From Methanobacteriota archaeon (lineage in GTDB: Archaea; Thermoplasmatota; Thermoplasmata; RBG-16-68-12), in NCBI GenBank assembly GCA_005878995.1, contig VBME01000191.1, forward strand, positions 1 to 11,433: a stretch of 11,433 bases of DNA, in the 5' to 3' direction. Positions 1 to 4,492 of this stretch are shown here, piece after piece. The notes beneath the pieces were generated by a model that saw only the letters and a program-made list of their open reading frames with translations, was not told the origin of the DNA and did not search any database. The position numbers and the translations under genes are program-made. Numbering within the stretch: the first letter of the stretch is position 1; each line of letters starts with the position of its first letter.

Positions 1-66
1 GGGGACCGACTCCCCGCCGATGCCGAAGGTCTTCCGGTGAAGTTGTTCTGGACTCCGGGGCTTTGA
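1..66 (+). CDS. C-terminal end of an unidentified protein (partial)
   Basis: Frame 1 is open from the window edge to a TGA at 64-66 and reads 21 residues ending in LPVKLFWTPGL. Most third positions are G or C, like the confident genes here. Too little is left to assign a family. It is called only because the frame, the codon bias and the hydrophobic/aromatic ending look protein-like, and because the next promoter starts about 60 bases downstream. It could equally be a chance open frame. Confidence 0.4.
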   Translation, partial: GDRLPADAEGLPVKLFWTPGL

Positions 67-123
67 TCGCCCGGGCGCTCTAGGATGACCGATACCACGA
101 TTCCCCGACTCGAGGTCAACATC

Positions 124-132
124 TTAAATATT
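124..132 (+). promoter_or_regulatory. TATA box of the vapBC-like pair 1
   Basis: TTAAATATT is an AT-rich block in a GC-rich surrounding, centred about 28 bases before the antitoxin ATG at 156. Archaeal transcription usually starts about 25 bases downstream of the box, which would put the first base at or just before the ATG, so the message should be leaderless or nearly so. No Shine-Dalgarno sequence is seen before the ATG, which agrees. Confidence 0.55.
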
Positions 133-134
133 TG

Positions 135-150
135 ATGTAACATGTTAGAT
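135..150 (+). promoter_or_regulatory. Palindromic operator candidate of vapBC-like pair 1
   Basis: The perfect 10-bp palindrome TAACATGTTA lies at 138-147. The two outer pairs 136/149 and 135/150 also match, giving 14 of 16 symmetric positions. It sits between the TATA box and the ATG at 156, where a bound repressor would block initiation. VapB-type antitoxins, alone or with VapC, usually repress their own operon at such sites. Binding is inferred; the symmetry is seen. Confidence 0.5.
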
Positions 151-155
151 GTCAT

Positions 156-398
156 ATGAGAGTCGTCCAGACGGAGGTCTCCGACACGGAGCACGCCCTC
201 CTCACCGAGTACGCCAGGGCCCACAAGACGACGATCAAGGAGGCCGTGCGCCAGGCGATCCGCCGACTCGCGATCCGGGACGAGGTCGATTCGAAGGACC
301 CGATCTTCGTGGCCTTCCCGGTCGCCCGAAAGAAAGGTCGGCACTCCGACGCCTCGGAGCGGGTCGACTTCTACCTGTATGGGTGGGAGAAGGCCTGA
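156..398 (+). CDS. VapB-like antitoxin 1
   Basis: An 80-residue protein immediately upstream of a PIN-domain toxin, in the usual antitoxin-first order. The N-terminal ~45 residues read as beta strand-helix-helix (VVQTEVSDTEHALLTEYARA, then TTIKEAVRQAIRRL), consistent with a ribbon-helix-helix-type DNA-binding dimer. The C-terminal part (DPIFVAFP, then DASERVDFYLYG) fits the acidic/aromatic toxin-binding tail of archaeal VapB-type antitoxins. It should neutralise the downstream nuclease by occupying its active-site groove and repress the operon through the palindrome at 135-150. The ATG at 156 sits at the expected transcription start. The stop codon TGA (396-398) abuts the toxin start. The role rests mainly on the pairing and the tail motif. 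Confidence 0.8.
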   Translation: MRVVQTEVSDTEHALLTEYARAHKTTIKEAVRQAIRRLAIRDEVDSKDPIFVAFPVARKKGRHSDASERVDFYLYGWEKA

Positions 399-799
399 TT
401 TTCTACGACACGAGCGCCTGGGTCGCACTCGCGGTCCCGGGAGACCGGCACGGTCCTGAGGCCAAGAGGCTCCAGGCCGAGGTCTCTCGGGGCGCCTACG
501 GTTCGATTGTGACGACGAGTTTCGTCCTCGACGAGGTCGCGACGTTCGTGCGGATGGAAACCGATACGGAGTCGGCCGTCCGGCTCCTTCGCTCCATCCT
601 CGCGTCAGCCGCGATCACCACGGTCTGGATCGACCCAGGCCACTTCGGTTCCGCCCTGGACCTGTTTCAATCCCATCAGGACAAGCGCTGGAGCCTGACC
701 GACTGTACGAGCTTCGTGGTCATGCGGGATCTGGGGACGGACAAGGCATTCAGCTTCGACCGGAACTTCGAAGAGGCCGGGTTCGTCCGCGTCCCGTGA
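383..799 (+). CDS. VapC-like PIN-domain ribonuclease toxin 1
   Basis: A PIN-domain protein of about 133 residues, the normal VapC length. Counting from the ATT at 398, the acidic quartet that holds the metal ions is D4 (FYDTSAW), E46 (VLDEVATF), D102 (LTDCTSF) and D121 (SFDRNF), in the family's order and spacing. VapC toxins cleave tRNA or rRNA and stop translation until VapB binds them. The start is uncertain. GTG at 383 is the nearest canonical in-frame codon but has no Shine-Dalgarno. The family's N-terminus instead begins at ATT 398, which overlaps the antitoxin stop in TGATT and follows GGGAG (385-389) by 8 bases. The frame is open far upstream, but that part overlaps the antitoxin and reads as low-complexity basic sequence. 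The RNA target is unknown. Confidence 0.87.
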   Translation: MGEGLIFYDTSAWVALAVPGDRHGPEAKRLQAEVSRGAYGSIVTTSFVLDEVATFVRMETDTESAVRLLRSILASAAITTVWIDPGHFGSALDLFQSHQDKRWSLTDCTSFVVMRDLGTDKAFSFDRNFEEAGFVRVP

Positions 800-1015
800 C
801 CGGCTCGCGAGCGCCCACCCCGAAGACACATCCGAAATGGGAGAAAGGTCGCGGGTCGATCTTAGACGATCTCTTCGATCGTGACCTCGCCTCCCGGGTT
901 TCCCGCGTATGCGTTTTCCGTGCGTCGTCGCCAATACCGAAACATCCGGCCGACTCCCCCGGCCTGACAAAGATCCCGTCTCCGATTTCCTCAACGAACG
1001 ACGGCGGAGCTCGAC

Positions 1016-1447
1016 CTACTTCTTCGCCGCGAATCCGCGGATCGCCGGCGCGTCTTCGTTGAACCCTTCTTCAAGCGAGGTTCGAACGGCGCTCTCGAGT
1101 TGCCCCGCGGGGATCTGGGACGAGGCGTACTCGCCGTACACCGCGATGCCCGTCTTCGCGCCGAGCGGGGTGTAGATGTACACGAACTTCGAGCCCGCAA
1201 ACGGACCCTCGAGGGCCTCGAAGGCGATCCCGAGCGGCGGGAGGATCGTGAGGCGGTTCACGACCTTCACCCAGCTCCCGCCGACGTTTCGCTCCATCGA
1301 GGCGAGCTGGGTGTTTTCGCCGGCAGGCTGGGTCTGCCGATTCCGGATCGATCGGTGTGCCTGACCGTGCGCGGGCGATTGGATGTACTTCCACATGACG
1401 TCGATCGGCGCTTCGAACACGCTTCCTTCGTCCTTGATGAAAACCAT
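1016..1447 (-). CDS. SRPBCC-superfamily (START/Bet v1-like) protein
   Basis: A 143-residue soluble protein. It opens with IKDEGSVFEAPIDVMWKYI, the beta strand plus helix typical of the SRPBCC fold (domain of phenylalanine, polyketide cyclase and START relatives). The middle (WVKVVNRLTILPPLGIAFE, then GSKFVYIYTP) supplies alternating strands, and QLESAVRTSLEEGFNEDAPAI looks like the long C-terminal helix that closes the hydrophobic cavity. Such proteins bind or act on small hydrophobic ligands; the ligand here cannot be told. The ATG at 1447 has a strong Shine-Dalgarno (AAGGAGA, 1454-1460) and a TATA-like box further up. It stands alone between toxin loci, convergent with VapC-like toxin 1 (216-base gap). 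No catalytic residue is recognisable. Confidence 0.8.
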   Translation of the reverse strand: MVFIKDEGSVFEAPIDVMWKYIQSPAHGQAHRSIRNRQTQPAGENTQLASMERNVGGSWVKVVNRLTILPPLGIAFEALEGPFAGSKFVYIYTPLGAKTGIAVYGEYASSQIPAGQLESAVRTSLEEGFNEDAPAIRGFAAKK

Positions 1448-1453
1448 GGTGCG

Positions 1454-1495
1454 TCTCCTTCGGACGATCGGATACCGTTGGCGCTATATCAAAAA
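1454..1495 (-). promoter_or_regulatory. Promoter and ribosome-binding site of the SRPBCC gene
   Basis: Read on the minus strand, TTTTTGATATAG (1484-1495) forms a TATA-like element about 40 bases before the ATG. AAGGAGA (1454-1460) precedes the ATG by 6 bases and fixes the start. The expected transcription start is near 1462, giving a short leader that includes the Shine-Dalgarno. The run of five T could also serve as a termination signal for transcripts coming from the VapC-like toxin 2 gene. Confidence 0.5.
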
Positions 1496-1672
1496 GACAG
1501 GGTGTCGCGTACGTGGCGGCGGGCCTCGCGGTCCCCGGCGACGGCATCGGGTCCGATGACCCGCATTGAAGGCTCCAGTGTAGGGATGCATGGGGAAGCC
1601 CGCAGTTACAGGTAAGATGACCGCGGCGTGCAGGTCGCGTAGGGCAACGGCCCCGATAGGATTCGCGCAATC

Positions 1673-2206
1673 TCAATCGCGAGTCCTTCTTCCGTGCACG
1701 GCCCGACGAGGATGCGATCCAGACCGCAGCCGAAGCGCCTTCGCGATTTCCGCCTCGTCCTGCTCGGGGTCGAGCACTCGGAGGCCCTCGCCGCGCGCCG
1801 CGAGAGCAACTTGTGCATCGGTCGTGAGGAGGATGTCGACCCTTCGCTCCAGGGCCGATGCAACCTGGATGGCGTCCGCTTGGTAGAGATGATGCTTGAG
1901 GAGGAGATCCCAAGCACGTCGAATCAGTTTCACGCCGAGGGGGACCACGATGAGGACGTCCAGCCGCGTGAGCCGAGTCGTTTCTCCCAACAACGCCCGA
2001 CTCGCTTCGGCGAGACCGCGGGCGGGCAAACGACCCTGTCGGTCGAGCCGGTCGAGCACCCCGAGGCACTCGCCGAGGGTCCACAGGGAGTACACGAGAC
2101 TCGCCTGCCCTGAATCGGCCGCCCCGAATACCTTGGTCACGATAACGGAGCCGGGCTCCGACACGTATCGCTTAAGAACGGCGTTGGCGTCGAGGAGGAA
2201 CCTCAT
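1673..2206 (-). CDS. VapC-like PIN-domain toxin 2
   Basis: A 177-residue PIN-domain protein. The four metal-binding acids are D6 (LLDANAVLKRY), E46 (LWTLGECLGV), D111 (YQADAIQVASA) and D130 (LLTTDAQVALAA), in the order expected of VapC-family ribonucleases. The DAIQVASA and LLTTDAQVALAA stretches are especially typical. It is longer than the usual ~130 residues. The excess includes a basic C-terminal tail after residue 160 (RSGSHPRRAVHGRRTRD) that may help bind RNA or may be extra read-through sequence. The ATG at 2206 lies inside the end of the upstream antitoxin gene, a 35-base overlap that should couple their translation. The RNA target is unknown. Confidence 0.88.
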   Translation of the reverse strand: MRFLLDANAVLKRYVSEPGSVIVTKVFGAADSGQASLVYSLWTLGECLGVLDRLDRQGRLPARGLAEASRALLGETTRLTRLDVLIVVPLGVKLIRRAWDLLLKHHLYQADAIQVASALERRVDILLTTDAQVALAARGEGLRVLDPEQDEAEIAKALRLRSGSHPRRAVHGRRTRD

Positions 2207-2480
2207 GGCGGTGCTCCCGCGCTCTCCGGACCATCTCCGTCAGTGAAGGACCCGGTCGGATCCGGAGGGGTCGGATGTCGCTGAATCCGTAGCGGTCGTC
2301 GGCCGGCCCCCTTGCCCATTCTACGAGCGCGGCCTCCAGTTCGTCGATCACGAAGGAATCTCGGGCGAGATCTTCGATTTCCCTGCTGAGAGACCGCATC
2401 GTCCCGTGCTCCGCGACCGCCCTGCGACGCAGGCGCTCCAGGATCCGCTCATCGAGATAGACGCTGACCTTCGCGGTCAT
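2172..2480 (-). CDS. VapB-like ribbon-helix-helix antitoxin 2
   Basis: A 102-residue protein directly upstream of and overlapping VapC-like toxin 2. The N-terminus (AKVSVYLDERILERLRRRAVAEHGTMRS, then LSREIEDLARDS) has the strand-helix-helix layout of a CopG/MetJ/Arc-type DNA-binding domain. Residues from about 47 (FVIDELEAALVEWARG, then YGFSDIRPLRIRPGPS) should form the toxin-binding part. The C-terminus past residue 80 is arginine-rich and overlaps the toxin reading frame, so its composition is partly constrained by that overlap. The ATG at 2480 lies about 33 bases downstream of a TTAATA box, implying a very short leader. It probably binds the repeated half-sites at 2489-2520 to repress the pair. 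Confidence 0.83.
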   Translation of the reverse strand: MTAKVSVYLDERILERLRRRAVAEHGTMRSLSREIEDLARDSFVIDELEAALVEWARGPADDRYGFSDIRPLRIRPGPSLTEMVRRAREHRHEVPPRRQRRS

Positions 2481-2488
2481 ATGCCTAT

Positions 2489-2520
2489 AGAGGTAAAGAG
2501 GTTAACCTCTATTAACCTTC
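2489..2520 (-). promoter_or_regulatory. Promoter with multi-half-site operator of vapBC-like pair 2
   Basis: A perfect 14-bp palindrome AGAGGTTAACCTCT lies at 2497-2510. A further direct copy of the half-site AGAGGT stands at 2489-2494, exactly 8 bases before the copy at 2497. TTAACCT recurs at 2512-2518, 10 bases after the copy at 2502. On the minus strand TTAATA (2511-2516) is the likely TATA box, about 33 bases before the ATG at 2480. The repeats therefore cover the promoter from TATA box to transcription start. This fits cooperative binding by antitoxin dimers, which is inferred. Confidence 0.65.
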
Positions 2521-2551
2521 CCCCACGCCTCAGGAACGCGTGGTCCACCGG

Positions 2552-2824
2552 TCAAGGCCGTCCGTACAAGACCCGATCGTGGGTGCGCTCGTCCGTGGCG
2601 CCGATGTCGAAGGTGATCGAGAGATCGTAGAAGGGATCGTCCTCGGAGACCGGCTTCACCTCTTCGGAAGCCTGGGCCAGGAGGATCCGATGCCGGAGGG
2701 CGAACTCCGCGAGGGCCGCGACGACCTCCCCTTGGGACCACTTCCGGGCCGATCGCTTCTCGAGGATTTCTTGGGCCTTCTGAAGCTTCCGTTTCTCGGT
2801 CGAGGTCAAGCGGATCGTTGTCAT
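2552..2824 (-). CDS. Orphan VapB-like antitoxin
   Basis: A 90-residue protein. The N-terminus (TTIRLTSTEKRKLQKAQEIL, then WSQGEVVAALAEFAL) reads as strand-helix-helix, a ribbon-helix-helix-like domain. The tail contains DDPFYDLS and ends in THDRVLYGRP, matching the DPIF and VDFYLYG landmarks of antitoxin 1, so it should be a toxin-binding tail of the same family. No toxin gene lies beside it: downstream on the same strand is antitoxin 2 with its own promoter after 71 bases, and upstream is a divergent membrane-protein gene. ATG 2824 is chosen because the conserved MTTIRL strand starts there; ATGs at 2830 and 2845 and a start at 2965 would add an unlikely leader. It may act in trans or be left over from a lost pair. 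Confidence 0.7.
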   Translation of the reverse strand: MTTIRLTSTEKRKLQKAQEILEKRSARKWSQGEVVAALAEFALRHRILLAQASEEVKPVSEDDPFYDLSITFDIGATDERTHDRVLYGRP

Positions 2825-2836
2825 CTGCATACACGG

Positions 2837-2854
2837 ATACATGGAACCGTATGT
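2837..2854 (-). promoter_or_regulatory. Weak dyad over the orphan antitoxin promoter
   Basis: ATACATGGAACCGTATGT has 10 of 18 symmetric positions around a GGAACC centre. On the minus strand ACATAC (2849-2854) lies about 26 bases before the ATG at 2824 and may be a poor TATA box, making the message leaderless. Placement resembles the other antitoxin operators here, but the symmetry is weak enough to be chance. Confidence 0.2.
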
Positions 2855-2983
2855 CAGCTTTCCCCTCCGTTTCTCAGCCTCGCCGGGTCGTCGGCGCGCT
2901 TCGGCTCGGACCCGTAAGTCTCGGCCCGATCGGCCTTGACCCGAGGCATCGTAGGCGGTCCTCACGGGTCGCCATGGGAACCG

Positions 2984-3020
2984 ACAAATAGTTTCCGACC
3001 CATCTCTTCCGGGGAGGAGT
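2984..3020 (+). promoter_or_regulatory. Promoter and ribosome-binding site of the two-pass surface protein
   Basis: ACAAATAG (2984-2991) is the only AT-rich block in the right place, about 40 bases before the GTG at 3026. GGGGAGGAG (3011-3019) is a strong Shine-Dalgarno 6 bases before that GTG. It decides the start against the longer open frame from 2936, whose first 30 residues do not look like a signal or membrane segment. Confidence 0.45.
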
Positions 3021-3025
3021 TCGCG

Positions 3026-3583
3026 GTGGGGGGAGACCGAGCGTTTCTGTCAAGGGGTTCGATCGCGAGTGCGTTGAAGGTGCCGACGGTCCTGTTGTTC
3101 GTCGGTGGGATGATGTTCCTCTCCGGCCAAGGGCTCTTCGCGGCCTCGTTCTTCCAGGGAGCCGACGGCGCCCTCGCGACGATCCCGGCCGGGTCCACGT
3201 GGGCCTACGTCTACCCGATCAAGGTCCTCGGGGCAGGCCGCGTGTTCGGGGACTTCGCCGATCCTGCCGGAGGCCTCGTCGACCTGTTCGTCTTCGGGGC
3301 GGCGCAATACGAGAGCTTCCGCCTCGACGGCACCTCCCCGAGCCTGTATTCCGCGCAGGGGGCGTCCGGCTCGTTCTCCGCGGACCTCCCGGGTTCCGGG
3401 ACTTATTACCTCGTCCTCGCCCACGGCGACGGATTCCAGTATTGGGGGCAGGCCGTCCGCGTCTCGTACCGGGTCGCGGGGATCCAGCCGGAGCTCCTAG
3501 GAATCGGCTTGCCGTTCGTGGCCGTCGGGATCGCGGGGGTCGGAATCGGGCTATGGCACCGGAACCGTCGGGCCGCCTCGTGA
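3026..3583 (+). CDS. Two-pass membrane protein with an outside beta-rich domain
   Basis: 185 residues from GTG 3026. A hydrophobic helix at about residues 18-42 (VPTVLLFVGGMMFLSG) is followed by an outside domain of about 110 residues. A second helix at about 157-177 (GIGLPFVAVGIAGVGIGLW) is capped by HRNRR, which places both ends in the cytoplasm. The outside domain is rich in G, S, F and Y. Its last part, SGTYYLVLAHGD followed by VRVSYRVAG, resembles the closing strands of small jelly-roll or GOLD/emp24-like beta sandwiches that display a ligand or anchor an envelope complex. No catalytic motif or cysteine is visible. Function is unknown. It is divergent from the orphan antitoxin and convergent with the RelE-like pair (42-base gap). 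Confidence 0.75.
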   Translation: MGGDRAFLSRGSIASALKVPTVLLFVGGMMFLSGQGLFAASFFQGADGALATIPAGSTWAYVYPIKVLGAGRVFGDFADPAGGLVDLFVFGAAQYESFRLDGTSPSLYSAQGASGSFSADLPGSGTYYLVLAHGDGFQYWGQAVRVSYRVAGIQPELLGIGLPFVAVGIAGVGIGLWHRNRRAAS

Positions 3584-3625
3584 ACCAGTGTGTCTCCGGC
3601 AACACCGAATAGAACCCGGGAGTGG

Positions 3626-3913
3626 CTACTCGAGCCACCGGTACCCTCGGCCACGGCGAAAGATTTCGGTGACTTTGACTTGGCGTTCCTCCACCACGTA
3701 AACGACGCGGAAGTCTCCGACCCGCAACCGATAGAACGTCGCACCGTGGTGGCGCCCGCAGTTCTTTATGTCCGCTCTTGGACGAGGGCGGAACGGATCC
3801 GCCTCGAGTTCTTCGATGTGGGCTAAGACCCGGTCGCGCCGACGGGCCTCGAGAGCGCGCAGGAACGACAACGCCTCGTCGGAGAGAAGGACCTCAAACT
3901 TCGTGGAGGGGAT
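3626..3913 (-). CDS. RelE/ParE-family toxin
   Basis: A 95-residue protein if started at ATC 3913, the usual RelE length. It has the family layout: opening strand KFEVLLSDEAL, helical hairpin FLRALEARRRDRVLAHIEEL with LEADPF, then the sheet with ADIKNCGR, YRLRVGDFRVVYVVEE and the final HR-like RRGRGYRWL. RLRVGDFRVVY is the family hallmark. RelE toxins cut mRNA in the ribosomal A site; whether this one does, or inhibits gyrase like ParE, cannot be told. Start problem: the only canonical codon, TTG at 3871, would remove the first strand. ATC at 3913, 10 bases after AAGGAG (3924-3929), restores it and overlaps the antitoxin by 20 bases. The next stop upstream in frame is at 3929-3931. Confidence 0.85.
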   Translation of the reverse strand: MPSTKFEVLLSDEALSFLRALEARRRDRVLAHIEELEADPFRPRPRADIKNCGRHHGATFYRLRVGDFRVVYVVEERQVKVTEIFRRGRGYRWLE

Positions 3914-4085
3914 GGAATCGGGACTCCTTCAAGATCCACAGTTGCCGCTCGTAGAACGCGCTTTCCTCCGCGATTTCCATGAGACGTCGAAGGATCACGT
4001 CGTAGCTCTCTCCCTTTCCCCCAAAAGTCTTCAGCTTGTCCCGCGTGGCCTTGCGGACGGGCAGGGTGGTCCGTTCTTGCATCAT
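3894..4085 (-). CDS. Antitoxin partner of the RelE-like toxin
   Basis: A 63-residue protein directly upstream of the RelE-like toxin. The N-terminal half (RTTLPVRKATRDKLKTFG, then ESYDVILRRLMEIAEES) is a strand-helix-helix unit of the kind found in many small archaeal antitoxins. The same pattern recurs in the orphan antitoxin at 8129 (ATIRLSPETRKQLARL, ETYDEVLNKLL). The C-terminal ~20 residues (FYERQLWILKESRFHPLHEV) would bind the toxin. ATG 4085 (or the second ATG, 4082) lies about 27 bases below an excellent TATA box, so the message should be leaderless. The stop TGA at 3894-3896 lies within the toxin's first strand, giving translational coupling. Confidence 0.78.
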   Translation of the reverse strand: MMQERTTLPVRKATRDKLKTFGGKGESYDVILRRLMEIAEESAFYERQLWILKESRFHPLHEV

Positions 4086-4116
4086 TGGTCATAACCATGC
4101 ATATCTACTTATAAAT
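4086..4116 (-). promoter_or_regulatory. Strong TATA box and weak dyad of the relE-like operon
   Basis: On the minus strand ATTTATAAG (4108-4116) is the closest match in the window to the archaeal TATA consensus. Its centre is about 27 bases from the ATG at 4085, predicting a start at or next to that codon. TGGT-cata-ACCA (4086-4097) is an inverted repeat with only 4-bp arms in the position of the operators at the other antitoxin loci. Confidence 0.6.
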
Positions 4117-4492
4117 TCCTCAGGGGTGGGCGAGAACGCTGCGTCTTTTTTTCTTCGGCTCGGCGGCTCCTTTCTTGTCCGCCGGCCCGTTCCGACGGCG
4201 TCGTCTTGGATGCGGGGAGGGGCGAGCAACCGATTCGGGAGGCGAGACCGGGGATCGAGGAGCTCCGCCTTGTCGAGGTAGATCAGAAGGGTGGAATTGA
4301 AACATACGTGTTTGCGCGGGCCAGACGCCCACCCGCCTCAATTCTTCCCCTCGCGATTTCGCCTGTGATCGTCGTCGGAGATCCGGCGGCCGAGGTCGAG
4401 AACCCCCGATGCGTCGGAAAGGGGTTTCCGGGTGCCACGTCCGGTGATCGGCGCTTCGGGACACGCGAGCACGGGACGTGGATCTTCGACCC
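4117..4492. other. 376-base stretch with no supportable gene
   Basis: Nothing here could be called a gene. The minus strand is open without a stop from 4337 to 4089, with high G/C at third positions in its first part (reading LIYLDKAELLDPRSRL), but it has no ATG, GTG or TTG near that part and no ribosome-binding site. The plus strand is also open through 4206-4973, with less gene-like codon use. A run of seven T occurs at 4146-4152. No tRNA-like arms or clear hairpin were found. It may be a decayed gene or the trailing region of the large surface-protein gene. Confidence 0.4.

Noticed and set aside
68..77. Perfect palindrome CGCCCGGGCG just after the first partial gene
   Set aside because: It has no loop and no T-run, and a 10-bp all-G/C palindrome is unremarkable in this composition.
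149..382. Extension of VapC-like toxin 1 upstream to an ATG at 149
   Set aside because: It would overlap nearly all of the antitoxin in another frame and add a basic, low-complexity stretch absent from PIN toxins.
1071..2084. Minus-strand open frame of 337 codons spanning the SRPBCC gene and part of VapC-like toxin 2
   Set aside because: It overlaps two well-supported genes in another frame and reads as low-complexity arginine/proline/serine sequence.
4146..4152. Run of seven T that could be a plus-strand archaeal terminator
   Set aside because: No plus-strand gene ends nearby; the previous plus-strand gene stops at 3583 with a minus-strand operon in between.
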